From the NCBI RefSeq assembly GCF_033193315.1, contig NZ_CP136187.1, forward strand, positions 2,921,501 through 2,985,500: a stretch of DNA of 64,000 nucleotides, given 5' to 3'. The notes under the pieces are model-generated. The model saw nothing but the letters and a program-made list of their open reading frames with translations. It had not been told where the DNA came from and did not search any database. The stretch comes from Agathobaculum sp. NTUH-O15-33. GTDB taxonomy: Bacteria; Bacillota; Clostridia; Oscillospirales; Butyricicoccaceae. Position numbers and translations under genes: made by a program. Below are positions 1-8,252 of this stretch, one piece after another. The first letter of the stretch is position 1; every line of letters starts with the position of its first letter.

Positions 1-493
1 GGTGCAGATAGGTCACGCCGACAAGGTTATTCTCCTCAAAGGTATCGAATACCTGCTGGCCGATTTCGCCGTCCAGCACGCGGAACAGATGGTCCACATC
101 GGTATATTCGTAAGGCATTTGCAGGGCGTTCATGAGCGGGGCGAATTCAGCCGAAGCGCCCGAGGAAACGCGGGTAAAATCCAGCCCGCCGAACTGGCAC
201 TGCTCGATGGTGGAGCGCTCGTCTCCCAGCTGTCCGGCAAAGAAGCACTGGATATCAATGCGTCCATCGGTCTTTTCCTTAACCATGTCCGCAAACTTTT
301 GGCAGGCCTGCGAGGTAATGTGCTCCTCATTATGGCTGTTGGCAAGTCGAAGCACCATGCTCTGGTCCGAACCGGCGGCCGGTGTTTTTCCGGCGTTCGG
401 ATCCTGCGCGGACGGGCTGCCCCCGCAGCCGGTCAGCAGAGACGCCATGAGCGCGGCGGATGTCAGGCCCGCAAAAATTTTTCTCTTTTGCAT
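1..493 (-). CDS. TRAP transporter solute-binding lipoprotein (DctP family), partial
   Basis: This gene runs off the left edge, so only about 164 N-terminal residues are visible. They begin MQKRKIFAGL and carry a lipoprotein signal with lipobox LLTGC, so the mature protein should be lipid-anchored outside the membrane. The following stretch (LRLANSHNEEH, then FADMVKEKTDGRIDIQ, QLGDERSTIEQ) is typical of DctP-type extracytoplasmic receptors, which bind carboxylates or related organic acids and deliver them to a DctQM permease; that permease would lie beyond the edge. An ATG at 502 is also possible, but the AAAGGAG site is better spaced for the ATG at 493. The kinase/regulator pair just upstream on the same strand probably controls it. 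The substrate cannot be told from sequence. Confidence 0.88.
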   Translation of the reverse strand, partial: MQKRKIFAGLTSAALMASLLTGCGGSPSAQDPNAGKTPAAGSDQSMVLRLANSHNEEHITSQACQKFADMVKEKTDGRIDIQCFFAGQLGDERSTIEQCQFGGLDFTRVSSGASAEFAPLMNALQMPYEYTDVDHLFRVLDGEIGQQVFDTFEENNLVGVTYLH

Positions 494-638
494 TCTCTTC
501 ATTCTCCTTTTTCTTGTGTACGGCAGCGTTTCGGCTGCTTATTCCTGTTTCCCAGTATAGTATACGGAGTGTATGAAGAAAATCGGACTTTTTTGTGAAC
601 ACGTGGTATCCTTTTCGATGATTGTCAAACAATTAACG

Positions 639-1364
639 CTATTTTTGGCGATTTTGACGAAAACTTGTCGGCGTCGTACCGCGGTTGCGTTTAAACACCT
701 TGGTAAAATAGGTTGGATCGGGATAGCCGACCGCCTCCCCGATCTCGCGGGCGCTCATGCCGGTTTCCAGCAGCAAACGTTCCGCGCGGGACAGGCGATA
801 ATCCGTCAAGTAATCGATAAAATTGCGTCCAAATTCCTGCTTAAATAAACGGGAAAAATAGTAGGGGCTTTGCCCCAGACCATCCGCCGCTTGCTCCAGC
901 GATATGTTTTCCGGATAGTGCGCGGCAATATAGGTTTCCGCCCACAGGTAGAAGGGGCTACGGGATGGATCCGATTCGCCGGGTGCTTTTGGCTCCAGCT
1001 GATCGCAAAGGGCGGACAGCTTCTCGCGCAGCTCGTTGCGCGGCACGGGCTTTACCAGATAATCGGCCGCCGCCACGCGCACCGCGCCGACCGCGTATTC
1101 AAATTTGCTAAACGCCGTTAGAAATAGGATATGGCAATCCGGCTGCTGGCGGCGAATGATCGCGGCCGCATCCAACCCGCTCATAACCGGCATTTCAATG
1201 TCCAAAATCGCTATTTGCGGCTTTAGCGTCTCCGCCTCCGCAACCGCGCGGCTGCCGTTTTCCGCCGTTCGGATCAAGCCGATCCGCGGTTCTATCTGCT
1301 GTATCATCTTTTCCATGGCAAGCAGGGCAAGCGGTTCATCCTCTGCCAAAAGCAATTTGATCAT
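639..1364 (-). CDS. Response regulator, YesN type (receiver + AraC helix-turn-helix)
   Basis: The 241-residue protein has an N-terminal receiver domain with the acidic pocket LLAEDEP and phospho-acceptor Asp55 in ILDIEMP, then the conserved Lys in YLVKPV. The C-terminal ~100 residues are an AraC/XylS DNA-binding domain with two helix-turn-helix units (ISLEQAADGLGQSPYYFSRLFKQ and a second around MSAREIGEAVGY). The ATG at 1364 was chosen because it follows AAAGGAT at suitable spacing and overlaps the kinase stop as ATGA, which indicates translational coupling. It most likely activates the TRAP receptor gene that begins 146 bases downstream on the same strand. Confidence 0.92.
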   Translation of the reverse strand: MIKLLLAEDEPLALLAMEKMIQQIEPRIGLIRTAENGSRAVAEAETLKPQIAILDIEMPVMSGLDAAAIIRRQQPDCHILFLTAFSKFEYAVGAVRVAAADYLVKPVPRNELREKLSALCDQLEPKAPGESDPSRSPFYLWAETYIAAHYPENISLEQAADGLGQSPYYFSRLFKQEFGRNFIDYLTDYRLSRAERLLLETGMSAREIGEAVGYPDPTYFTKVFKRNRGTTPTSFRQNRQK

Positions 1365-2878
1365 TCGGATATCCTTTCTCCGGTGTCGGTCACGGATAGG
1401 TGAAAGCACAGGCGTGTGACCGCCCCCACCTGCTTTTTGCACCAGAAGGTAACGCTGCTGCCGGGATCAAACAGATGAAGGCGGCGGCGGATGTTGTCGA
1501 GCCCTATGGAGCGCCGCTCCGCGCGCGCGGGCGCCGCCGTTCCCTCGCCGTTATCGATCACCGAAAGCTCAATGCATCCCTCCCGCGGTTCACGGATCCG
1601 AATACGAATCACGCCGCCTTCGGGCTTGCGCGCAAGGCCGTGCACCACGCTGTTTTCCACCAGCGGCTGCAAAATATATTTCGGGATCAAAATGGTTTCA
1701 AATTCGGGCGCGCGTTTCAGATCAAGGCGCAGCCGCCCCCCAAACCGTTTTTGCTGGATTTCCATGTAGGTCTCCACAATATCCAGTTCGCGCGATAGGG
1801 TTACGATATCCTCGTCGCTTTCGAGCGTATAACGGAAATAGGCGGCCAACTCGCCAATCAGCGAGCGCGTCATGCCGGCGTTTTCCAGTGTGGCAAGGGC
1901 CGACGCCGTATTGAGGCTGTTAAACAAAAAGTGCGGGTTCATCTGGCTTTGCAGCTGCGCAAAGCGCGTGCGCTCCAGCAGCTTTTGTATCTGGGCGTTC
2001 TTGACCTCCTGCCGCCGCAAGTTTTTTTCCATGCGAGCGTTTTCGCTTAATGTATCGAAGGTGTGGGACAGCTCCCGTTTCATTATGTTGAACGTTTCGG
2101 TAAGCATGCTTAACTCGTCCCGCCCGCGTACCGGCACGTCGGGCGTGTCAAAGCGGCCCGCTGTGATTTCCTCCGCCTTGCAGCTGAGCGCCAAGACCGG
2201 GCGGAAAACCGTATTTTGTAACAAACGCAGCGTCAAACACAGGATTAGACCGCACAAACCAATCGCGACCAGCAGCAGCGCGTAGACCTTGCGACTGCGG
2301 GCGCGCGCGGCCGCGTAGCGCCCCTCTCCCGTTTCGATGCTGGAGGCGAGCAACAGCCCGGCGTATTGGCTGATATACTCCGCGCGCGCATCTAGCTGGT
2401 AATATTGATCGATGAACGTTTGATTGCGGATATCGCCGCCCCTTAAAAAGCCAAGCGCTGTGCGCTCTTCCGCGCGATAGCTTTCAACCGCGCCGGTCAG
2501 AGCGTGCGTGTACATGCGCAGCGTCTTGTCCTGCATCAGCGTGCCGCGCTGCATTTCGTTTAAAATACGATCCGTGCGCTCACGTGCGGATGCGTGCTCG
2601 GATTCCTGAAAGGCAATCGAAGAATAGATCGCAGGGCGGAACAGCGTCCGTTCCTGATGGTAGCTGCTGATAAAGCGGCCGATCAGATGATAATCCTGCA
2701 TCAGATCGCTGACCGTGGCCAGCTGACTTTCCGACAACGCGACCGTCATGCCGACAAACAGGGTAAACGCGGCGGCAATGGTGAGAAAAACGACGCGCAT
2801 TTTATGCCGCAGCGGCTTATTGGCCCACCAGCCGGTCAGGAAAGGCTTATTCTTCTCAGCAGAAACATGGTTTGTCAT
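1361..2878 (-). CDS. Sensor histidine kinase, YesM/LytS type
   Basis: The 505-residue membrane kinase has transmembrane helices near residues 29-48 and 199-219 around an extracellular sensing region of ~150 residues. A HAMP linker follows (~220-270), then a His_kinase domain with His316 in QMNPHFLFN, and a HATPase_c domain with N-box VENSVVHG (407-414) and G-box DNGEG (442-446). This architecture pairs with AraC-type regulators such as the one it overlaps. In known families these pairs sense sugars, organic acids or small metabolites and control a neighbouring transporter, which fits the TRAP receptor beside it. The signal itself is unknown. Confidence 0.92.
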   Translation of the reverse strand: MTNHVSAEKNKPFLTGWWANKPLRHKMRVVFLTIAAAFTLFVGMTVALSESQLATVSDLMQDYHLIGRFISSYHQERTLFRPAIYSSIAFQESEHASARERTDRILNEMQRGTLMQDKTLRMYTHALTGAVESYRAEERTALGFLRGGDIRNQTFIDQYYQLDARAEYISQYAGLLLASSIETGEGRYAAARARSRKVYALLLVAIGLCGLILCLTLRLLQNTVFRPVLALSCKAEEITAGRFDTPDVPVRGRDELSMLTETFNIMKRELSHTFDTLSENARMEKNLRRQEVKNAQIQKLLERTRFAQLQSQMNPHFLFNSLNTASALATLENAGMTRSLIGELAAYFRYTLESDEDIVTLSRELDIVETYMEIQQKRFGGRLRLDLKRAPEFETILIPKYILQPLVENSVVHGLARKPEGGVIRIRIREPREGCIELSVIDNGEGTAAPARAERRSIGLDNIRRRLHLFDPGSSVTFWCKKQVGAVTRLCFHLSVTDTGERISE

Positions 2879-3025
2879 CCTATACGGCCCCCTTTATTTT
2901 CACTCGTGGATTAGTATACCATGGCTCGCGCGATGGGCCAAGGGAGATTTCTGGCAATCCGCTGAACGCATTGATCCTAATCAGCCAAACTGCCATATAC
3001 CTGTTCCGCCTCTGTGCGCAACAAA

Positions 3026-3060
3026 AAAACTGTCGAAAAACGTTGTTTTTCGACAGTTTT
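3026..3060 (-). terminator. Rho-independent terminator of the DUF134 operon
   Basis: A perfect 16-bp inverted repeat (arms 3026-3041 and 3045-3060, 3-base loop) is followed on the minus strand by a T tract. It lies just after the DUF134 stop codon. Confidence 0.88.
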
Positions 3061-3071
3061 TGGAAGGATCT

Positions 3072-3434
3072 TTAATCCTCCTCTGCGCCGTTGTCACAGG
3101 CTCTGCGCGGGCAGTTCCCGCCGCGCGGACAGTGCGCGCGTCTATCGCACACCTCGACGTCGCCGCCCTCAATGCGGAGCGTTTTGCCGTTTACCACACA
3201 GTCTGCCAGCTTCACGCGCGCGGCGTTGTAGATTGCCTGCGCGGTTGTGCGCGCCACGCCCATTTGTCCGGCGGCCTGTTCCTGCTGCAAGCCCATCAGG
3301 TCGATCAGGCGGATCGCCTCGTACTCATCCAGTCCCATCAGAACCGTTTCGCCGCCGCAGCCCATACCGCGCGGGCCGAATTCCTTAACGCCCGGAAGGC
3401 CGCACACACGCCTGCATTTTTTCGGTCTGGGCAT
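3072..3434 (-). CDS. DUF134 (UPF0251) DNA-binding protein
   Basis: This 120-residue protein matches the DUF134 family: an N-terminal MPRPKKCRRV segment, then a sigma-70 region-4-like helix-turn-helix (LDEYEAIRLIDL, QEQAAGQMGVARTTAQ). The C-terminal part is rich in cysteine (VCDRRAHCPRGGNCPRRAC) and may bind metal. It starts three bases after the stop of the Fe-Mo-cofactor-type gene, so the two are translated together. DUF134 genes commonly accompany NifX/NifB-type proteins, and a role as the local regulator is a reasonable inference. The repeated CGGCATATG motif around the promoter at 3864-3917 is a candidate binding site. Confidence 0.88.
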   Translation of the reverse strand: MPRPKKCRRVCGLPGVKEFGPRGMGCGGETVLMGLDEYEAIRLIDLMGLQQEQAAGQMGVARTTAQAIYNAARVKLADCVVNGKTLRIEGGDVEVCDRRAHCPRGGNCPRRACDNGAEED

Positions 3435-3437
3435 GGA

Positions 3438-3839
3438 TTAGCCGTGACAGTGGCCGCCGCAGCCGTGTCCGTGCGAGCCGCAATCGTGTCCTTCACCGTG
3501 CTGCTCGTGGTGGTTGCATGTTACATCCGGGTTATACTGCAAACCGCCCGATAGAAACGCCGCGACCACCTGATCGGCTTCGCCGCTCACGCCGCCGAAC
3601 AGGCGAATGCCCGCTTCGGCCAGCGCTGCCTGCGCGCCACCGCCAATGCCGCCGCAAATCAGCGTATCCACGCCGCGCGCCGCCAGAAAGCCCGCGAGCG
3701 CGCCGTGGCCGCTGCCGTTTGTGTCCACTACCTCGGCGGATAGAATTTTTCCATCCGCCGCTTCATACATTTTAAATTGCGCGGTGTGTCCAAAATGTTG
3801 GAACACCTGCCCGTTCTCATACGTTACCGCGATTTTCAT
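3438..3839 (-). CDS. NifX/NifB-type Fe-Mo-cofactor-binding domain protein with His-rich tail
   Basis: The 133-residue product (start MKIAVTYENG, preceded by AGAGGTG) is a dinitrogenase iron-molybdenum cofactor biosynthesis domain of the ribonuclease-H-like fold (residues ~1-105). Its last ~25 residues are a histidine/glycine/cysteine-rich tail (HGHGCGGHCHG), which suggests metal binding. No nitrogenase structural genes are present, so a role in nitrogen fixation is not implied; standalone members in anaerobes are of unknown function, probably iron-sulfur or other metal-cluster handling. It heads the two-gene unit with DUF134. Confidence 0.88.
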   Translation of the reverse strand: MKIAVTYENGQVFQHFGHTAQFKMYEAADGKILSAEVVDTNGSGHGALAGFLAARGVDTLICGGIGGGAQAALAEAGIRLFGGVSGEADQVVAAFLSGGLQYNPDVTCNHHEQHGEGHDCGSHGHGCGGHCHG

Positions 3840-3863
3840 AAATGCGCACCTCTTTTTCATTTT

Positions 3864-3917
3864 CGGCATATGCCGGTTAACTGCTTCTTATTATAGCACG
3901 TTTCCGGCATATGTCAA
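3864..3917 (-). promoter_or_regulatory. Sigma-A promoter with repeated CGGCATATG operator-like motif
   Basis: On the minus strand TTGACA (3917-3912), a 16-base spacer and TATAAT (3895-3890) form a near-consensus promoter for the NifX-like gene. The motif CGGCATATG occurs twice: overlapping the -35 box (about 3905-3913), and inside a perfect 12-bp palindrome downstream of the start point (3864-3875). That arrangement suits repression, possibly by the DUF134 protein (inference). Confidence 0.7.
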
Positions 3918-3924
3918 GAATGAT

Positions 3925-4431
3925 TCAGATGCGCAAAAGCGCATAGACACAGCTATCCTGAATCGCGCCGTTTTTAAAAACGCTTTGCCGTTTAACGCCT
4001 TCCAGCGTAAAGCCCGCCTTTTCCAGCACCCGGCGCGAGCCTTGATTATAGGCGAAGGGCTCGGCCTCGATGCGGACAATATCAAACGCCGCAAACGCCG
4101 CCGCGCAAAGCTGTTTTGCCGCTTCCGTCATGATGCCCTTGCCCCAGTATTCCTCGGCCAGCCAATAGCCGAGCTCGGCGCTTTTGCGGTAGACGTCCGA
4201 CCCGCAGAACACGCCGACGCTGCCCACCGCGCGCCCGTCCGCCACGATGGCGCGGCACAACTGCCGGCTCTCGTCGTTCTGCGCGCACATGCGCACATAC
4301 CCCACCGCGTCCTCCCGCGTATAGGGAAAAGGAAACCCGTCGCGCAGATTGGCCGCGATCTTCGCGTTATTGCCGTACCGCGCCACATCGTCGATAAAGC
4401 GTTCGTCCCATTTTTTAAGCGTAAACTGCAT
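3925..4431 (-). CDS. GNAT N-acetyltransferase (RimJ/RimL-like)
   Basis: The 168-residue protein has the fold of ribosomal-protein-type acetyltransferases: the strand WLAEEYWGKGIMTEAAKQL carries the acetyl-CoA pyrophosphate-binding loop (WGKGIMTEA), and the C-terminal SRRVLEKAGFTLEG is the conserved GNAT motif B. It would transfer an acetyl group to a protein N terminus, amino acid or small amine; the acceptor is unknown. The start follows AAGGAGC. It lies 14 bases after trmB on the same strand and is probably co-transcribed with it. Confidence 0.88.
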   Translation of the reverse strand: MQFTLKKWDERFIDDVARYGNNAKIAANLRDGFPFPYTREDAVGYVRMCAQNDESRQLCRAIVADGRAVGSVGVFCGSDVYRKSAELGYWLAEEYWGKGIMTEAAKQLCAAAFAAFDIVRIEAEPFAYNQGSRRVLEKAGFTLEGVKRQSVFKNGAIQDSCVYALLRI

Positions 4432-4445
4432 AACCGCAAAGCTCC

Positions 4446-5105
4446 TTACTTGTTTAAAAATTCCGGCAGGCGGCGGCGCGCCTCGAGGCGGTAGATGCGC
4501 GCGCCCTCGCTGGAAAAGCGCTCCTCATACTCGGTCATAACGTTGCCTTCAAAATCCGAACTGTGCAGATCGAGCGAGATATTTTGCAGCAGCCAGCCGA
4601 ACTGGCAGATTTCCTGCAGCGTCCATTCAAAAAAGCGCTGGTTATCGGTCTTGAAGCACAGATCGCCCTGCTGCTTCAAAATTTCGCCGTACACCTCCAA
4701 AAACGCGCGCCAAGTGAGGCGGCGCTTGCGCTGACGGTTGGGCGGCCATGGGTCGGAAAAGTTCAAATAGATACGGTCCACCTCGCCGGGGGCAAAAACC
4801 TCGCGCAGCTCGGCGGCGTCAAAGGGAAAAAAGCGAAGATTGGGCAACGGCGCCAGCGCCGCGCGCTCGGCCGCCATGATGAGCGCGCCCTCCTCCCTCT
4901 CGATGGCAAGAAAGTTCACCTCCGGGTGCTGCTCCGCCATGCCGATGGCGAAACGTCCCTTGCCGCAGCCGATCTCGATATGCAGCGGGTGATCGTTTCC
5001 AAACAGTGCGCGCCACTTGCCCCGCATTTCGCGCGGCGCAAACTCCATCACCGGCGCACAGGCCGCGAAGCGCACGTCCAAATTTTTCTTTTTTCGCATT
5101 CTCAT
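4446..5105 (-). CDS. trmB: tRNA (guanine-N7-)-methyltransferase
   Basis: The 219-residue protein is a full-length TrmB. It has the SAM-binding motif EIGCGKGRF, the acidic loop LAIEREEGAL, the catalytic-region motif NFSDPWPP, and the C-terminal TEYEERF signature that places the G46 target. It forms m7G46 in the variable loop of many tRNAs. The start ATG AGA ATG gives MRMRKKK; upstream Shine-Dalgarno complementarity is weak, so the exact start is less certain. The malQ promoter lies divergently just upstream. Confidence 0.95.
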   Translation of the reverse strand: MRMRKKKNLDVRFAACAPVMEFAPREMRGKWRALFGNDHPLHIEIGCGKGRFAIGMAEQHPEVNFLAIEREEGALIMAAERAALAPLPNLRFFPFDAAELREVFAPGEVDRIYLNFSDPWPPNRQRKRRLTWRAFLEVYGEILKQQGDLCFKTDNQRFFEWTLQEICQFGWLLQNISLDLHSSDFEGNVMTEYEERFSSEGARIYRLEARRRLPEFLNK

Positions 5106-5181
5106 TGCGCGAAGCCCCCGTTTTATCCTTTATTTGTCGCCTTTTCATTATATCGGGCCGGTTCGGAATTGGCAAGCCAAA

Positions 5182-5211
5182 TTGACAAATTTCCGCTTTG
5201 CCGTGTATAAT
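5182..5211 (+). promoter_or_regulatory. Sigma-A promoter of malQ
   Basis: Consensus TTGACA (5182-5187), 18-base spacer and TATAAT (5206-5211) lie about 30 bases before the malQ start codon. Confidence 0.85.
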
Positions 5212-5241
5212 GTTAATAACTATGATTTGGGGGACATGTAT

Positions 5242-6735
5242 ATGTTTAACCGTTCAAGCGGCGTGCTTGCGCACGTCACTTCGCTGCCCGCGCCGCACGG
5301 TATCGGCACAATGGGCCAAACCGCCCACGACTTTGTCGATTTTCTCGCGAAGGCGCGCCAGACCTATTGGCAGGTGCTGCCGCTCGGCCACACCGGCTTC
5401 GGCGATTCGCCGTACCAGTGTTACTCCGCCGCCGCGGGCAACCCGCTGCTGATCGACCTCGACCTGCTGCAAAAGGACGGCCTGCTGACCGAGGCCGAGA
5501 TCCGCGCGGCGGATTTTAACGCTTCGCCCGACGTGGTCGAATTTGAAAAGGTGATCGAAGCGCGCTGGCCGCTTTACCGTAAGGCTTATGCCCGCGTGGA
5601 CGCGGCGCTTCAAAAGAAGATCGACGAATTTGTATCGGAGAACGCCGAATGGCTGCCCGATTACGCACTTTTCATGTCGCTGCGCGAGGAAAAATACGAC
5701 AACGCCGCCGTTTGGGATTGGCCCGAGGCCGACGTGCGCGACCGCGAGCCGGCGGCCCTTGCCCGCGTGAAAGCGGAGCTGCGTGGCGAGATCGACTTCC
5801 GCATCTTTCTGCAATATGTATTCTACGAGCAGTGGACCGCGCTGCGCGCCTATGCAAATGAAAAGGGTATTCAGATCATCGGCGACATCCCGATCTACGT
5901 TTCGCCCGATTCGTCCGATGTGTGGACGCACCCGAAGCTGTTCAAGCTGCAAAAGGATCTCAGCCCCAAGCTGATCGCGGGCGTGCCGCCCGATTACTAT
6001 TCCGCCACCGGCCAACTCTGGGGCAATCCGGTATACGACTGGACCGCCCATAAAAAAGAGGGATACGCTTGGTGGATATGGCGCATGAAGACCAATATGG
6101 CGCTGTTCGACGTGGTGCGGATCGATCACTTCCGTGGATTTGAGAGCTTCTGGGAAGTGCCGACCGGTGAGGATACCGCGGTAAACGGCGTATGGCGCAA
6201 GGGTCCGGGCATGGCGTTCTTCCGCGCGATGCAAAAGGCGCTGGGCGAGATCCCGATCATCGCGGAGGACCTTGGCATCATCACGGACGATGTGCGCGCC
6301 CTGCTGCGCGAGACCGGCTTCCCCGGCATGCGCGTGCTGATCTTTGGCATGACGCCCGACGAGGACAACGAGCACCTGCCCCATAACTATTTGCCGAACT
6401 CCATCGTTTACACCTCGACCCACGACTCGCAGACCGTATGCGAGCAGGTCATGGATATTTGCAATGAACGGGAAAAGCAATTTGCTTATGCCTACCTGCG
6501 CACCTCGCACAGCGAGGCCATGGGCTGGAGCGCGATCAAGAGCGTTTGGGCTTCGCCGGCGCACATCTCAATGACCACCCTACAGGATCTGCTTTCGCTT
6601 GGCGCGGACGCGCGCATGAACACCCCCGCTACGATTGGGGGCAAAAACTGGCGCTGGCGCGTCCGGCGCGAAGCGCTCAACCCCGAGGTCGCCGCGCTGC
6701 TTGGCGATATCACAAGGACATACAAACGAGGCTGA
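5242..6735 (+). CDS. malQ: 4-alpha-glucanotransferase (amylomaltase)
   Basis: The GH77 enzyme of ~497 residues transfers alpha-1,4-glucan segments between maltodextrins in starch and glycogen use. Visible signatures include SGVLAHVTSLPAPHGIG at the N terminus, YQCYSA, the nucleophile region RIDHFRGF, the acid/base region IIAEDLG and the third carboxylate in THDSQTV. ATG codons occur at 5236 and 5242; GGGGG at 5229-5233 is only two bases from the first and eight from the second, so 5242 is preferred. A strong promoter precedes it and the HAD/LUD gene follows after 31 bases, so the two may share a transcript. Confidence 0.95.
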   Translation: MFNRSSGVLAHVTSLPAPHGIGTMGQTAHDFVDFLAKARQTYWQVLPLGHTGFGDSPYQCYSAAAGNPLLIDLDLLQKDGLLTEAEIRAADFNASPDVVEFEKVIEARWPLYRKAYARVDAALQKKIDEFVSENAEWLPDYALFMSLREEKYDNAAVWDWPEADVRDREPAALARVKAELRGEIDFRIFLQYVFYEQWTALRAYANEKGIQIIGDIPIYVSPDSSDVWTHPKLFKLQKDLSPKLIAGVPPDYYSATGQLWGNPVYDWTAHKKEGYAWWIWRMKTNMALFDVVRIDHFRGFESFWEVPTGEDTAVNGVWRKGPGMAFFRAMQKALGEIPIIAEDLGIITDDVRALLRETGFPGMRVLIFGMTPDEDNEHLPHNYLPNSIVYTSTHDSQTVCEQVMDICNEREKQFAYAYLRTSHSEAMGWSAIKSVWASPAHISMTTLQDLLSLGADARMNTPATIGGKNWRWRVRREALNPEVAALLGDITRTYKRG

Positions 6736-6766
6736 CACGCAGCCCACGCAAAAAGGATAGGTACAT

Positions 6767-8002
6767 ATGAAAATTACCACTGCCATTTTTGATCTGGACG
6801 GTACGCTTCTGAATACGCTCGGCGATCTGGCGGACAGCGTCAATGTAGCGCTGGCCCGCCACGGGCTGCCGTTGGCCAGCGAGGAGCAGGTACGCGAGCG
6901 CGTCGGCAACGGCGTTCGCCGCCTGATCTCGCTCAGCCTGCCTGAAAACGCCTCCGACACGCTGGTCGACGCTTGCCTTGACGATTTCCGCACCGCTTAC
7001 GAGCAGCGCATCACCAACCGTACCCAGCCGTACGACGGCATCGTACCGCTTTTGCGCGCCTTGAAGCGCGAGGACGTTGCGGTGGGCGTTTTATCGAACA
7101 AATACGATCTTGCCGCAAAGAATCTCATCCGCTTTTTCTTCGGCGACCTGTGTCAAGTGACCGTGGGCGAACGCCCGGGCGTGCCCCGCAAGCCCGATCC
7201 GACCTCCGCGCTTGATTTGCTGCGTCAGCTTGGCGGCGACCCTGCCACGACCCTTTATATCGGCGACAGTCCGGTTGATATGCAGACCGCGCACAACGCG
7301 GGATTGACCGCGGTCGGCGTGGGCTGGGGGTTCCGCTCGGTGGAGGAACTGAAAAACGCGGGCGCGGAAGCCATCGTGAACGCTCCCGAGGAATTGCTGC
7401 CGCTGTTTCAAAACGGCCTTGTGAATATCGACGCGATCTGCGCCGCCTTTACGCGCCGCGGCTTCGGCTTCACCTACTTCCCGACCGCGGCGGACGCCCT
7501 GCCCTACCTGAGCGAGACCTGCGCCGGGCAAACGGTTTCTTTCGGCGGCTCTAAAACGCTGGAAGCGCTCGGCCTTGTGGACGCGCTCGCGGACAAAGCC
7601 GAGGTGCACTGGCACTGGCTGGACGCGGACGACCATACGCAGGCGGCGGACATCTATCTTTCCTCTGCCAACGCACTGGCCGAAACCGGCGAGATCGTCA
7701 ATATCGACGGTGCGTGCAACCGCGTGGCGGGCACGCTGTACGGCTCCGACCGTTGTATTTTCGTATGCGGCGTCAATAAGCTCTGCCCCGATCTGCAAAG
7801 CGCGGTCGACCGCGCGCGCAATGTCGCGGCGCCGCTAAACGCCAAACGGCTCGGCCGCCGCACGCCCTGCGCCGTGGACGGCAAATGTCACGACTGCCGC
7901 AGCGCAGACCGCATCTGCTCCGCGCTTGTCGTGCACATGGCCCCGCCGCTCTCGATGAAAAAATGCGAAGTCGTCCTGATCGGCGAAGCGCTAGGATATT
8001 AA
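6767..8002 (+). CDS. Fusion protein: HAD phosphatase (Gph-like) + LUD domain
   Basis: This 411-residue protein joins two normally separate enzymes. Residues ~1-218 are a HAD subfamily IA phosphatase with motif I FDLDGTLLN, motif II VLSNK, motif III RKPDP and motif IV IGDSPVDM, as in phosphoglycolate phosphatases. Residues ~220-411 are a LUD (DUF162) domain like LutC/YkgG-family proteins, with FGGSKTLEALG, ANALAETGEIVNIDG and a cysteine-rich segment GRRTPCAVDGKCHDCRS. Both halves look intact and the frame is continuous, so this appears to be a genuine fusion. The start follows AAAGGA. Standalone LUD proteins act in lactate oxidation or are uncharacterised; the joint function is unknown. Confidence 0.88.
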   Translation: MKITTAIFDLDGTLLNTLGDLADSVNVALARHGLPLASEEQVRERVGNGVRRLISLSLPENASDTLVDACLDDFRTAYEQRITNRTQPYDGIVPLLRALKREDVAVGVLSNKYDLAAKNLIRFFFGDLCQVTVGERPGVPRKPDPTSALDLLRQLGGDPATTLYIGDSPVDMQTAHNAGLTAVGVGWGFRSVEELKNAGAEAIVNAPEELLPLFQNGLVNIDAICAAFTRRGFGFTYFPTAADALPYLSETCAGQTVSFGGSKTLEALGLVDALADKAEVHWHWLDADDHTQAADIYLSSANALAETGEIVNIDGACNRVAGTLYGSDRCIFVCGVNKLCPDLQSAVDRARNVAAPLNAKRLGRRTPCAVDGKCHDCRSADRICSALVVHMAPPLSMKKCEVVLIGEALGY

Positions 8003-8005
8003 ACA

Positions 8006-8037
8006 AAACGGTGCGGTTTTTATAAACCGCGCCGTTT
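8006..8037 (+). terminator. Terminator hairpin downstream of HAD/LUD gene, first of two copies
   Basis: A 32-base segment forms a GC-rich hairpin with loop around TTTATAA. Its T tract is cut to TTT by the start of the repeat at 8038. It matches 8253-8284 at 31 of 32 positions. Confidence 0.75.
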
Positions 8038-8252
8038 CAGACTGTCAAAAAACTATTTTTTGACAGTCTGTCGATCGAAACAAAGCCCCATTTCGATCGA
8101 GTATTCCGGCTTCTGCGCGCGCCTTTTAGGCACACTTGAAGTCGGTTTGTATAAAATCCGAGATACATGCTCCCGGATTTTATGGATTTTGCTTTTTCGG
8201 CAAAATCCTATTATATGCGCGCTGCGGCGCGTGGAGGTTCTTTGACAAGCTG
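8038..8252 (+). repeat. Structured intergenic repeat element, copy 1
   Basis: The 215-base element begins CAGACTGTCAAAAA and ends TTTGACAAGCTG, which are imperfect terminal inverted repeats. It holds several stem-loops: 8041-8052/8056-8067 (12 bp), 8072-8080/8091-8099 (9 bp), 8106-8113/8138-8145 (8 bp with one G-U) and 8151-8160/8174-8183 (10 bp). Most of it recurs at 17171-17352. This copy has one additional hairpin near 8183-8213. No credible reading frame is present. The flanking terminator is duplicated on both sides. Confidence 0.8.

Noticed and set aside
3438..3839. Evidence for nitrogen fixation
   Set aside because: The domain also occurs in many non-diazotrophs, and no nif structural or assembly genes are in the window.
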